A stretch of DNA of 64,000 bases from Mitsuaria sp. GD03876 (GTDB lineage Bacteria; Pseudomonadota; Gammaproteobacteria; Burkholderiales; Burkholderiaceae_C), in contig NZ_JAOCCU010000003.1 of NCBI RefSeq assembly GCF_029840635.1, positions 1 through 64,000 on the forward strand, written 5' to 3'. This document shows, one piece after another, positions 27,257 through 35,627 of this stretch. How positions within the stretch are numbered: the first letter of the stretch is position 1; each line of letters starts with the position of its first letter. The translations under genes and the position numbers were made by a program. The notes beneath the pieces are model-generated. The model did not search any database, was not told the origin of the DNA, and worked only from the letters and a program-made list of their open reading frames with translations.

Positions 27257-27652
27257 ATGAAGGTCACGGCAAAACTGCTTCGACGCGACGTCGAAGACCT
27301 GGCCAAACATGCCAGTACCGAGGCGCGCCGGCGCGCCGCTGTCTCGCGCGCCTACTACGCGTCGTATCACCGCTGCCTGCGATGGGAAGGGTTGCTCCCC
27401 TACAAGAGCGAATGCCAGGCGCAAGGTGGCGTCCACGCACGGCTGATCGAGCGGCTGAAGTGGCCGCATCCGTTTTGCGGTCGCGCGCTCATGGAGCGCT
27501 CCGAGTCGCTTGGCAAGCTGCTAGAGAAGCAACGGCGGCTCCGGGTGCTTGCCGACTACATGCTGGGCAGCACGATCGACGGTGCGCACGTGGAGGACCA
27601 ACTCCAGGCTGTGCAACAGGTGTTCGAGCACTGCGCCGACCCGCACACCTGA
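27257..27652 (+). CDS. HEPN-domain protein (putative toxin-like RNase)
   Basis: A 131-aa helical protein whose segment AVSRAYYASYHRCLRW matches the HEPN fold, with the RX4-6H nuclease motif as Arg31-x6-His38. HEPN proteins of this size are commonly RNases in toxin-antitoxin or defence modules. The ATG at 27257 has GAGG five bases upstream, overlapping the previous gene's stop; an ATG at 27239 would add six residues. Base composition is lower in GC than the flanks, as for its partner. The nucleotidyltransferase (MNT) that often accompanies HEPN toxins is absent; the partner is the unrecognised upstream gene. Confidence 0.65.
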   Translation: MKVTAKLLRRDVEDLAKHASTEARRRAAVSRAYYASYHRCLRWEGLLPYKSECQAQGGVHARLIERLKWPHPFCGRALMERSESLGKLLEKQRRLRVLADYMLGSTIDGAHVEDQLQAVQQVFEHCADPHT

Positions 27653-27727
27653 AAGTCCGTCATCCCCTATGCTTGCGCCGTCCCGCCGCCGCCTCGCGGC
27701 CGGACCCACTTGCACATGGACGGTCTT

Positions 27728-28210
27728 ATGCGCCACAGCTTTTCCCGGTCTTCCCGCGTCTCCCTGATCGCCGCCGCCGCGGCCGCGCTGGCGGCCTTCG
27801 CCATCGCGCCGGCGCATGCCGACAGCATCGCCACCTCGGCCTCCAGCGCCGGTTCGGTCTCCTCGCGCCAGCTGTCCGACTCGATCGGCCAGTCGAGCGA
27901 CAGCTCCAGCCGGGATCGCAAGGTCGCCGAGGGCGAATACAAGGTGCTGGCCGTCGAGGACGCCGCCGGCCGCCCCGACACCACGCGCCTGCGCCTGGAG
28001 CCGGTCCGCGCCGAAGGCGGCACCGAGTTCTTCCTCTACGTCCCCAAGCAGGCCATCGCCGGCCAGCCGCTGCGCGTCGGCGACCGCGTGCTCGCCCGCC
28101 AGCGCGACTACGGCTACGAGTTCGCCCGCGCCGAGAACCAGCAGGCCTTCCTGCTCGCGCTGCGCGACGACTGGCATCGCGAACTGGAATCGCATCCGGT
28201 CACCCTGTGA
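27728..28210 (+). CDS. Exported protein of unknown function upstream of DUF2145
   Basis: A 160-aa protein with a clear signal peptide (about 1-31, ending APAHA-DS), then a Ser-rich linker and a small domain (EGEYKVLAVEDAAGRPDTTR onwards) that I cannot assign to a named fold. Its stop overlaps the GTG start of the DUF2145 gene (GTGA), so the two products are likely made together and both act in the periplasm. An ATG 12 nt upstream is a possible alternative start. Confidence 0.7.
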   Translation: MRHSFSRSSRVSLIAAAAAALAAFAIAPAHADSIATSASSAGSVSSRQLSDSIGQSSDSSSRDRKVAEGEYKVLAVEDAAGRPDTTRLRLEPVRAEGGTEFFLYVPKQAIAGQPLRVGDRVLARQRDYGYEFARAENQQAFLLALRDDWHRELESHPVTL

Positions 28211-29142
28211 CCGTGGACCGCCGGGCAGCCTCGCGACGGTGCCTGCCCGTCGCGGCGCTGCTGGCGACGCTGGCCGCGGTGCCGGCGGCGCACGCCGGCA
28301 ACTTCTGCGACCGTCCCGCCGACATCAGCGCCACCGAGCAGGACCGCCAGCTCCAGGTGGTCGCGCTCGCGCGGCGGGTGCTCGAGGCCAGCGGCGTCTC
28401 CGCCGCGCTGGTGTCGCGGTCGGGCACCGACCTGAGCCGCTTCCGGCTCCAGTACTCCCACAGCGGCCTCGCGCTGAAGGACAGCCGCAACGGCCCGTGG
28501 TCGGTCCGCCAGCTCTACTACGCCTGCGACGAATCGCGCGCGAAGCTCTATGACCAGGGGCTCGCCGGTTTCCTGCTGAGCGCGGGCAACACCGACCCGG
28601 TCCGGCTCTCGATCGTCACCCTGCCCGATGGCGACGGCGAACGGCTTGCCGCTCGCGCGCTCGACAACCGGCTCGCGCTCGCGCTGCTGTCGTCGCGCTA
28701 CAGCGCCAACGCCTATGCCTTCGGCACGCGTTACCAGAACTGCAACCAGTGGGTCGCCGAGCTGATGGGCTTCGCCTGGGCACCACGCGATGAGGCGCCC
28801 GTGCCCGAAGCGCCGACCCGCGCGCAGGCGCAACGCTGGCTGGGCGCGCTCGGCTACGACCCGGCGCCGGTGGTGGTGCCGTCGCACGCGGTCATGTTCG
28901 CCGCCCAGTTCGTGCCGCTGATCCACACCGACGATCACCCGGTGGACGACCTCTACGCGATGCGGCTGCGCGTCTCGACGCCGGATGCGCTCGAGGCCTT
29001 CGCCCATCGCCTGGTGCCCCGGGCACAGCGCATCGAGTTCTGCGCCTCGGCCCGCGAGGTCGTCATCCGCCGCGGCTGGACGCCGCTGCCGGCCGACTGC
29101 CGTCCGGGCGACGGCGACGAAGTCCGCGCCCTCGCGTCCTGA
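28207..29142 (+). CDS. DUF2145 domain protein, exported
   Basis: A 311-aa protein with signal peptide (about 1-30, AAHAGNFC) and a DUF2145 domain: the typical YSHSGLALKD and GLAGFLLSAGNTDPV segments and the Cys in NCNQWVAELMG are visible. The Cys-Asn-Gln-Trp and preceding His-Ser-Gly arrangement recalls NlpC/P60-like papain-fold peptidases, but this is only a resemblance. The start is GTG at 28207, overlapping the stop of the preceding secreted protein gene. Function unknown; envelope role is inferred. Confidence 0.75.
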   Translation: MTVDRRAASRRCLPVAALLATLAAVPAAHAGNFCDRPADISATEQDRQLQVVALARRVLEASGVSAALVSRSGTDLSRFRLQYSHSGLALKDSRNGPWSVRQLYYACDESRAKLYDQGLAGFLLSAGNTDPVRLSIVTLPDGDGERLAARALDNRLALALLSSRYSANAYAFGTRYQNCNQWVAELMGFAWAPRDEAPVPEAPTRAQAQRWLGALGYDPAPVVVPSHAVMFAAQFVPLIHTDDHPVDDLYAMRLRVSTPDALEAFAHRLVPRAQRIEFCASAREVVIRRGWTPLPADCRPGDGDEVRALAS

Positions 29143-29414
29143 ACGCCGCGCTCCGCCGGCGTCGGCGCGCCACGGCGCCGCGGACCGCCCCATCCCCTTC
29201 CCTGCCCCCGGCCTCCGCAACCGGCCCCCGCGTGTAAGACCTGTTTCAGGGGACTTCCGCCTCAGGGCTCATCATCAAAGGGTCATCCGCCGCGCTCTAC
29301 CCTTCGGTCGCCTCACGGCCTCACGTTTTTCCCACGCGATCGTCACGCCGCCGCCACGCGCGCCGTGCCCGCCCGCGCCCGAACGACCCCACTCCGCCCG
29401 AAGGAGAGTTCCGC
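29143..29414 (+). promoter_or_regulatory. Upstream region of glpQ with a weak PHO-box-like repeat
   Basis: No gene is supported in this 272-nt stretch. At 29269-29286 two TCAT cores occur 11 bp apart (tcaTCATcaaagggTCAT), the spacing of PhoB direct repeats, but only four of seven positions match each half. GlpQ genes are often phosphate-controlled, so it is worth noting at low confidence. Confidence 0.2.
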
Positions 29415-30599
29415 ATGAAGCTGCTTCGCACCGTCCTGCTCGCCACCGTCGCCGCCTGCTCGCTGGTGGCCGGCGCGTCCGCCCACGACTGGCAACACCC
29501 GCCGCGCGCCAAGGAGCCGCTGCTGATCGCGCACCGCGGCGCCAGCGGCTACGTGCCCGAGCACACGCTGGCCGCGTACTGGCTGGCGATCGAGCAAGGC
29601 GCCGACTACGTCGAGCCCGACCTGGTGCTGACCAAGGACGGCGTGCTGGTGGCGCGCCACGAGAACGCGATCGCGATCCTGAACCCGGACGGCTCGGTCC
29701 GCGAGGCGACGACCGACGTCGCGGACCGTCCCGAGTTCGCGTCGCGCAAGGCGACCAAGTCGATCGACGGCGTCGCCATCACCGGCTGGTTCACCGAGGA
29801 CTTCACGCTGGCCGAGCTCAAGACGCTGCGCGCCCGCGAGCGCATTCCGCAGATCCGGCCGGGCAACGCGCGCTTCAACGACATGTTCGAGGTACCCACC
29901 TTCGAGGAAGTGCTGCAGCTGGTGCAACAGGCCAACGAGCGTCGCCAGCAGGAAGCCAGGGACGACAAGGACGGCCGTTGGGGCCATGGCCACGGCCGCA
30001 AGGTCAAGCCGATCGGCGTGTATCCGGAGACCAAGCACCCGAGCTACTTCGCCGGCATCGGCAAGCCGCTGGAGGAGCCGCTGGTGCGCATGCTCAACAA
30101 GTACGGCTACCGCGGCGCGGACGCGCCGGTGTTCATCCAGTCCTTCGAGGTGGGCAACCTGCGCAAGCTCAACCGCATGACGCGCGTGCCGCTGGTGCAG
30201 CTGCTCAACGGCTCGGGCCAGCCCTACGACTTCACGCTGAGCGGCGACAAGCGCACCTACGCCGACCTGGCCAAGCCGGCCGGGCTGGCGGAGATCTCCA
30301 GCTACGCGCAGGGCATCGGCGCGAACACCAACCTGATGATCCCGCTGGTGGCGGGCCGGCTGGGCACGCCGACGACGCTGGTGAAGGACGCCCACGCGGC
30401 CGGGCTGGTCGTGCACGGCTGGACCTTCCGCGCGGAGAACAACTTCCTGCCCGACGAGTTCGACAGCAGCGCCGACCCGACGGCGATTGGCAATCTCGCC
30501 GGCCAGATCGAGGCCTTCCTCAAGCTCGGCATGGACGGCCTGTTCAGCGACCAGTCCTTCCTGGCGCGCAAGGCGATCGATGCGTATGTGAAGCGCTGA
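29415..30599 (+). CDS. glpQ: Periplasmic glycerophosphodiester phosphodiesterase
   Basis: A 394-aa enzyme that hydrolyses glycerophosphodiesters to glycerol 3-phosphate and an alcohol. The signal peptide is about 1-23 (GASA-H). The GDPD core starts LLIAHRGASGYVPEHT with His40 and Arg41, then Glu67 and Asp69 (VEPDL) as metal ligands and His82 in ARHEN. A His/Lys-rich insertion (RRQQEARDDKDGRWGHGHGR) precedes the YPETKHP motif. The length and periplasmic signal fit GlpQ rather than cytoplasmic UgpQ. GAAGGAGAG lies before the ATG. It is monocistronic. Confidence 0.93.
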   Translation: MKLLRTVLLATVAACSLVAGASAHDWQHPPRAKEPLLIAHRGASGYVPEHTLAAYWLAIEQGADYVEPDLVLTKDGVLVARHENAIAILNPDGSVREATTDVADRPEFASRKATKSIDGVAITGWFTEDFTLAELKTLRARERIPQIRPGNARFNDMFEVPTFEEVLQLVQQANERRQQEARDDKDGRWGHGHGRKVKPIGVYPETKHPSYFAGIGKPLEEPLVRMLNKYGYRGADAPVFIQSFEVGNLRKLNRMTRVPLVQLLNGSGQPYDFTLSGDKRTYADLAKPAGLAEISSYAQGIGANTNLMIPLVAGRLGTPTTLVKDAHAAGLVVHGWTFRAENNFLPDEFDSSADPTAIGNLAGQIEAFLKLGMDGLFSDQSFLARKAIDAYVKR

Positions 30600-30675
30600 A
30601 CGGCGCAGGGGGCAGGGCCGGGGTTGGCCAGGGCACTTCGCTAGACTCCTCCCCATCCCCCTGGAGCCCTTGCCC

Positions 30676-31782
30676 ATGTCCGCCTCCGCGCCGCTGCTGC
30701 TGCCTCCGCCCGAGCTCAAGGGCGTCGACCAGGTCGTTGCCGATCCGCTGCGATTCAAGGCAAAGCTCGCCATCGGCGAGGCCGCCTACGCGTCGCTGCG
30801 CATGATCAACCGCGGCCGCGAGGTCTGGGACGTGCTCGGTGCCGCCGGCGCCGGCGCGGCCGTCGCCAAGACGGGGATGGTCGCGTCGCTGCTCGGCGCC
30901 TCCGCCACGCCGATCGGCTGGGTCGCGTTCGCCGCCCTCGCCTCCGGCGGCGCCTGCTACGGCATGTACCGGCTGCTCAGCTCGACCAAGGGCGAGCGCG
31001 TCATCGAGATCCCCAAGTACCTGAACACGCCGCTCGACACGCTGGGCCTGGCGCTGTTCGACCTGATCGCCCCGCTGTCGCTGCGGCTGGCCGCCGTCGA
31101 CGGCGCCATCGAGCCCGCCGAGCGCCAGTACCTCGTCGACCACCTGATCGCCGACTGGGGCCTCAACCGCGCCTTCGTCGAACAGTCCGTCGACGCAGTC
31201 CAGGCGCGCCTGGCCGGCAGCGACCTCGAGGCCATGGCCGTCGAGGGCGCCCAGTTCCTGCACCTGAATCCGGATTGCAACCACGCCGCGATCGCCAAGG
31301 ACCTCGGCGTGTTCATGCGCGGCATGCTCGAGGCCGGTGGTCCGCTCACGCCCGCCGAGACCGAGGCGCTGGACACCGTCGTGCGCCTGCTCGCGACCGC
31401 GCCGGCGGGCGAACTCTCCAAGCGCTGGAACCAGACGGTGACCCTCGCCGGCGGCGCCACCGCGCAGGCCTGGGGCGCCACGCGCAAGGCCGCCGACTGG
31501 ACGCAGCAGCAGCTGCCGTCGGTCGACCAGGTCCGCGCCCATGCGGAAGAAGCGGCGACCCAGGCCGCCGAGGCCGCCCGCAAGGCCGCCACCTGGACCC
31601 AGGACCGCCTGCCCTCCGCCGAGCAGGTCCGCAGCACCACCGCCGAAGCGGCCGCCCAGGCGATGGGCGCGGCGAAGAAAGGCTTCGCCTGGGCCAAGGA
31701 CCTGACCACCCGCGCCGCCGATGGCGCCGGCACCGGCGTCGACCGGCTGCTGCGCCGCGACGACCCGCCGTCCAAGGGCTGA
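30676..31782 (+). CDS. TerB-like domain membrane-associated protein
   Basis: A 368-aa protein. Residues about 55-100 are hydrophobic and Gly/Ala rich (two short membrane segments), followed by a TerB-like helical domain around AAVDGAIEPAERQYLVDHLI (about 135-220) and a long Ala-rich amphipathic C-terminus with repeats of the type KAADWTQQQLPS and KAATWTQDRLPS. TerB-like domains bind metal or act in stress complexes. Function is unknown. A GGAG site precedes the ATG at 30676. It is read alone between glpQ and a convergent gene. Confidence 0.65.
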   Translation: MSASAPLLLPPPELKGVDQVVADPLRFKAKLAIGEAAYASLRMINRGREVWDVLGAAGAGAAVAKTGMVASLLGASATPIGWVAFAALASGGACYGMYRLLSSTKGERVIEIPKYLNTPLDTLGLALFDLIAPLSLRLAAVDGAIEPAERQYLVDHLIADWGLNRAFVEQSVDAVQARLAGSDLEAMAVEGAQFLHLNPDCNHAAIAKDLGVFMRGMLEAGGPLTPAETEALDTVVRLLATAPAGELSKRWNQTVTLAGGATAQAWGATRKAADWTQQQLPSVDQVRAHAEEAATQAAEAARKAATWTQDRLPSAEQVRSTTAEAAAQAMGAAKKGFAWAKDLTTRAADGAGTGVDRLLRRDDPPSKG

Positions 31783-31818
31783 GCGCGTCCCGCGCCAGCC
31801 CCGCCCGCTCGCGGGACC

Positions 31819-32571
31819 TCAGGGCAACGCGTAGTCGCGCTGCGAGACCAGGTCGATGCCGCAGCTCAGCGTCCCGACCCAGTCGATGAACTGCCGCACC
31901 GCCTCGCCGACCAGCGGCGCGCCGTGCTGCGGCACGATCATGCGGATCGGCAGCGGGCGCACCATCTCCGCCCACAGCTTCAGCACCTTGCCGCTGACCA
32001 TGTAGCGGCGATGGAAGGCGGCCATCGACGCGATGTGCGGCCCCAGCTCGGCGATCGGCTTCCTGGGATCGACGCCGATCGACACGCCCAGGTCGCCCGA
32101 GAACAAGATCCCGCTGGCCGCGTCCCAGAACTGGAAGTTGCCCTCCGAATGCATGAAGTGCGCCGGCAGCGCGACCAGCTCGCTCGCGCCGACGGCGATG
32201 TGCATGCCGCGGTCCGGGATGCCGATGACGCGGCCCGCCGTCTTGCCCGGCTTGCAGAAATGCGGGACGAAGCGTTCCCAGATCGTCGAGATGTAGACCG
32301 GCGCCTCGGTCGCCGTCATCCAGCGGTCCAGCGACGCGATGATGTCCGGATCCGCGTGCGAGGCCAGGATCGCCGACAGCCGGTGCGGCGGGAAACAGCC
32401 CGTCATGCCGATGTAGAGGTCGTTGTAGGCCAGGTTGCCACCCGGATCGATGACCGCGCCGGTGGTGCCGTCGACGATCAGGAACTGGTTGGCCTGCACC
32501 CCGTCGTCATGGCTGAAGTCGCTGAACATCAGGCAGCGATGGCCGCCGCCGTTGAAGAGTTCCATCGGCAT
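31819..32571 (-). CDS. MBL-fold protein of the oxygen-binding di-iron (ODP) type
   Basis: A 250-aa metallo-beta-lactamase-fold protein. The first motif is SHADPD (His-x-Asp-x-Asp), then HSEGNFQFWD, FSGDLG and finally IVPQHG, which is the ligand order of the di-iron site of flavodiiron-type proteins rather than of hydrolases. There is no flavodoxin or rubredoxin domain, so if it binds O2 or NO it lacks its own electron donor, as described for ODP-type oxygen sensors. ATG at 32571 is supported by GGGAGG seven bases before it. No partner is adjacent. Confidence 0.7.
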   Translation of the reverse strand: MPMELFNGGGHRCLMFSDFSHDDGVQANQFLIVDGTTGAVIDPGGNLAYNDLYIGMTGCFPPHRLSAILASHADPDIIASLDRWMTATEAPVYISTIWERFVPHFCKPGKTAGRVIGIPDRGMHIAVGASELVALPAHFMHSEGNFQFWDAASGILFSGDLGVSIGVDPRKPIAELGPHIASMAAFHRRYMVSGKVLKLWAEMVRPLPIRMIVPQHGAPLVGEAVRQFIDWVGTLSCGIDLVSQRDYALP

Positions 32572-32695
32572 CGCCGCCTCCCTGCTCGCCGTGTCCGGCT
32601 GTGAAAAGCCGGCGACGATAGCGATGGACAGGAGCGCGTGGGCGCCCCGACGGGCGCGGTTTGCACGCGCGGCCTCCGGCCTTGATCGATCGCAA

Positions 32696-32724
32696 GCGCG
32701 AGGGCGCGAGGGCGCGAGGGCGCG
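32696..32724. repeat. 8-bp direct repeat (3.6 copies) after the ion channel gene
   Basis: gcgcgagg is repeated three times and then begins a fourth time, ending at the stop codon of the channel gene. It makes no gene or hairpin and appears to be a simple-sequence tract. Confidence 0.8.
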
Positions 32725-33408
32725 TCAGTCCAGGTCCGACATCGCCCGCTTGCGGATCAGCGTCAGCCCGATCAGCCGCGACACGACCGCCGCCAGGTAC
32801 ATGACGCCGACGAACATCTCCACCGTCGTCACCGCCCGCGCCAGCGGCCGCACCGGGATCACGTCGCCGATGCCGGTGCTCGACAGCAGCGCGAAGCTCA
32901 GGAACATCAGCTCGGTCCAGGTGCGCGGGGACTGCGGGTCGACCGCGGCCGAGAAACTGCCCGGGTACACCGTCTGCACGACGACGAACACATGCGCGAA
33001 GCCCCAGGCGATCAGCGTGAAGGTCGCGCCGGCGGCGAAGAGCTCGTCGGTGGTCGCGTGCCAGTCGCTCATCATGTAGGCGATCAGACTGACGGCGGCA
33101 TAGAAGTAGAACAGCGCCTCCAGCGCCGAGGACCAGGGCAGCAGCTCGTGTTTGCCCAGGAAGGCCTGCAGCAGCAGGAGCACGATCGCCGGCAGCGCGA
33201 TCGTCGCGCTGATCCAGGTCAGGCCCGGCGTGCTGCGCACCATGCGGGTCGTGAAGATCAGCACCACGATGCCGAAGGCGCCCAGCGCCAGCGGGGCCGA
33301 GCGGCTCGTCTCCAGCAGCGGATACAGCAGCAGGCCGGCCAACTGGACCAGCAGCAGGATCGCGGAGGGATGGCGGCGCGTGAGGGCGAGGACTCGGAGC
33401 GGATGCAT
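32725..33408 (-). CDS. Two-helix-pore ion channel (potassium-channel family)
   Basis: A 227-aa membrane protein with about six hydrophobic helices; the last two flank a pore loop. The filter reads SSTGIGDVIP, so the usual TVGYG is replaced by STGIG, a variant shared by a group of bacterial Ion_trans_2 proteins whose selectivity is uncertain. There is no cytoplasmic regulatory RCK domain. It is separated from the MBL-fold gene by 153 nt and appears monocistronic. Confidence 0.75.
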   Translation of the reverse strand: MHPLRVLALTRRHPSAILLLVQLAGLLLYPLLETSRSAPLALGAFGIVVLIFTTRMVRSTPGLTWISATIALPAIVLLLLQAFLGKHELLPWSSALEALFYFYAAVSLIAYMMSDWHATTDELFAAGATFTLIAWGFAHVFVVVQTVYPGSFSAAVDPQSPRTWTELMFLSFALLSSTGIGDVIPVRPLARAVTTVEMFVGVMYLAAVVSRLIGLTLIRKRAMSDLD

Positions 33409-33575
33409 CGCGGCATTCTCACCGCGCGGCGGCGGCCCACGCCGGCATGCGGCGGCGTCCTACGTGCGGCGCCGAACACAAGCGCTTCAATGAGCCACCC
33501 CGGAACCGCGCCGGCCTCCCCTTGTCGCCGCGGATCCGAGGCCCCCTCACCGACAACATCCCTTTGGAGGACGCC

Positions 33576-33794
33576 ATGGGTGGCATTCGACTTTTCGCCG
33601 TGATCCTGATCGTCGCCGGCGTGCTGGGCCTGGTCTACGGCGGCTTCTCGTACACGAAGGAGAACACCGCGGCCAAGCTCGGCCCGATCGAGCTCAAGGT
33701 CGAGGAGACCAAGCGGGTCAACGTCCCGCTGTGGGCCGGCGTGGCCGCGATCGCGGTGGGCGGCGTGATGCTGCTGGGCTCGGCCCGCAAGTAA
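33576..33794 (+). CDS. Small two-helix membrane protein
   Basis: A 72-aa protein with two membrane helices (about 3-22 and 51-69) flanking a short charged segment KLGPIELKVEETKRVNVP. Small proteins of this pattern (DUF3185-like) are widespread in Proteobacteria and of unknown function. TGGAGG precedes the ATG at ideal spacing, and the gene lies alone between the divergent channel gene and the convergent EamA gene. Confidence 0.7.
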   Translation: MGGIRLFAVILIVAGVLGLVYGGFSYTKENTAAKLGPIELKVEETKRVNVPLWAGVAAIAVGGVMLLGSARK

Positions 33795-33827
33795 GCCGAC
33801 CGCCCGGCGGCGACACCTCGGGCCGGC

Positions 33828-34754
33828 TCAGCGCCGGCCGAGGTTCATCAGCGCCGTGCCCACGATCGCCATCGTGCCGCCGACCAGCAGCGACGCGTCG
33901 ACGACCTCGCCCAGCCACATGGCCGAGAACACGACGCCGAACACCGGCACCAGCGTGATGTAGCCGGCGGCGGCGCCCGCACCCAGCGCCTTCACCCCAT
34001 CGAAGTACCAGGCATAGGCCAGCGCGGTCGAGCCCACGGTGATGCCCGCCATGCACAGCCACGCGTTGCGCGGCGCGGCCAGCACGCCGGCCATGCCCGC
34101 CGTGCCGTCGACCGCCAGCGTCAGCACCAGCAGCATCCCCGCGCCGATGGCGGCGGTCACGGCGGTCGTCGTCAGCGCGTCCACGCCGGCCATCACCTTG
34201 CGGCCGATCAGCGTGTACGCGACCCAGCAGGCGACGCAACCCAGCAGCAGCACCTCGCCGATGCCGACCCGGCCGTCCAGCACATGCCAGGGCTCGCCCC
34301 TGGTGATGACGACCGCGGCGCCGACGGCGGCCAGCGCCATGCCCAGCCCGATGCGCTTGTTCAGGCGCTCATGGAAGATCCACGCCGCCAGCAGCAGCGT
34401 GATCACGGGATTCAGCGTGATCACCAGCGCGCCCTTGCCGGCCGGCACATGCTTCAGGCCGCTCATGAAGAAGGTCGCGTAGCCGAAGACGCCGAAGCTC
34501 GCGGCCAGCACCATGCCGGCCCAGCGTCTCGCGGTCCAGGTCCGCAGCGCCGAGAGCCGGCCGGTGGCCTGCAGCCAGACCATCAGGATCGCGCCGGCGA
34601 TCAGGAAGCGGCAGGCGGCGGCGGCCAGCGGCGGCATCGCCTGCGCCAGCACCCGGCCCCAGGGCCACGACGCGCCCCAAAGCACCGCCATGCCGACCAG
34701 GCGCAGGTGCGTGGAGAGATGGGAAGGGGTGTGGGTCATCGGGGCGGCGCTCAT
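33828..34754 (-). CDS. EamA-family (DMT) exporter
   Basis: A 308-aa protein with ten predicted membrane helices in two EamA repeats (starting GMAVLWGASWPWGRVLAQ and GEVLLLGCVACWVAYTLIG). These drug/metabolite transporters export amino acids or metabolites; the substrate is unknown. The N-terminal start at 34754 is uncertain, MTHTPS five codons in being an alternative. It is read singly. Confidence 0.85.
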   Translation of the reverse strand: MSAAPMTHTPSHLSTHLRLVGMAVLWGASWPWGRVLAQAMPPLAAAACRFLIAGAILMVWLQATGRLSALRTWTARRWAGMVLAASFGVFGYATFFMSGLKHVPAGKGALVITLNPVITLLLAAWIFHERLNKRIGLGMALAAVGAAVVITRGEPWHVLDGRVGIGEVLLLGCVACWVAYTLIGRKVMAGVDALTTTAVTAAIGAGMLLVLTLAVDGTAGMAGVLAAPRNAWLCMAGITVGSTALAYAWYFDGVKALGAGAAAGYITLVPVFGVVFSAMWLGEVVDASLLVGGTMAIVGTALMNLGRR

Positions 34755-34840
34755 GGGGACGAACTATCGCGGCGGGCTGTCCGGCGCGGGGCGATGCCCG
34801 CCCGCGCGGCGCGGGATGCCGGAAGCCACGGGGCCGCCGG

Positions 34841-35503
34841 TCAATGCGGGTACGCCATCCGCTTCTCCATCCACTTCTGCACCTGCTCGAAGGCGAAGCT
34901 CAGCAGCCAGTAGATCGCCGCGGCGGCCATGTAGAGCGGGAACGGCTGGAAGGTGGTCGAGATCACCTCCTTCGTCGCCAGCATCAGCTCCGTCACCGCG
35001 ATCACCGACACCAGCGAGGTGTCCTTGATCAGCGAGATCAGGCTGTTGGACAGGCTCGGCACGGCGGCGCGCAAGGCCTGCGGGCCGACCACGTAACGCA
35101 GCGTCTGCCGGCGGCTCAGGCCCAGCGACGTGCCCGCCAGCCACTGCCCCTGCTCGATCGCGCCGATGGCGCCGCGCAAGGTCTCGCTCATGTAGGCGGC
35201 GACGTTCAGCGTCAGCGTCAGGACACCGGCCACCAACGGGGAAAACTCGATGCCGATGCTCGGCAGGCCGTAATACACGATGAACACCTGCACCAGCAAC
35301 GGGGTGCCGCGCATCGCGCTCACGTACACGACCATCACCTGGTTCAACACCGGCAGCCGCAATACCCGCACCAGCGTGATCAGCGCCGCCAAGGGCAGGC
35401 CGAAGATCATCGCCATCACCGCGAACAGCAGCGTGTAGCCGGTGCCCTTCAACAGCACCGGCCAGGCCAGCTCGGCCAGGGAAAGCAACGACGGGAGGTC
35501 CAT
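34841..35503 (-). CDS. Amino-acid ABC transporter permease (HisM/TcyB type)
   Basis: A 220-aa polar-amino-acid permease with five to six helices. The N-terminal family segment MRGTPLLVQVFIVYYGLP and the cytoplasmic loop SLGLSRRQTLRYVVGPQALR (EAA-type coupling helix) are present. No ATPase or binding protein lies beside it; the only candidate binding protein in the window is at 62839-63630. Both genes carry nearly the same 28-bp leader element, which suggests they belong to one regulon and perhaps one transporter, most likely for cystine or another polar amino acid. Confidence 0.88.
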   Translation of the reverse strand: MDLPSLLSLAELAWPVLLKGTGYTLLFAVMAMIFGLPLAALITLVRVLRLPVLNQVMVVYVSAMRGTPLLVQVFIVYYGLPSIGIEFSPLVAGVLTLTLNVAAYMSETLRGAIGAIEQGQWLAGTSLGLSRRQTLRYVVGPQALRAAVPSLSNSLISLIKDTSLVSVIAVTELMLATKEVISTTFQPFPLYMAAAAIYWLLSFAFEQVQKWMEKRMAYPH

Positions 35504-35536
35504 GGTGTTCTTCTTGGGAGGCGCGCCGTGGGCGGC

Positions 35537-35564
35537 GAAGGTGCGATGTTGCCATCGCCCTTCA
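35537..35564 (-). promoter_or_regulatory. 28-bp leader element, copy 1 (before the ABC permease)
   Basis: On the minus strand the element reads tgaaGGGCGATGGCAACATC... and folds as GAAGG and GCGATG paired with CATCGC and CCTTC around a GCAA tetraloop, with one bulged base. It lies 34 nt before the permease ATG. The second copy at 63652-63679 is identical at 25 of 28 positions. Read as protein in one frame it encodes GDGNIAPS, close to GGNIAPS in the other copy. Confidence 0.6.
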
Positions 35565-35627
35565 CTGCCGTCGTTGAGCGCGGGCTCTCGGGCACCTCCG
35601 TCGACTGCCGTCGTCGAGCGCTGGCAG

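Noticed and set aside
29269-29286. True PHO box before glpQ
   Set aside because: Spacing fits but only four of seven positions match in each half; kept only as a low-confidence note.
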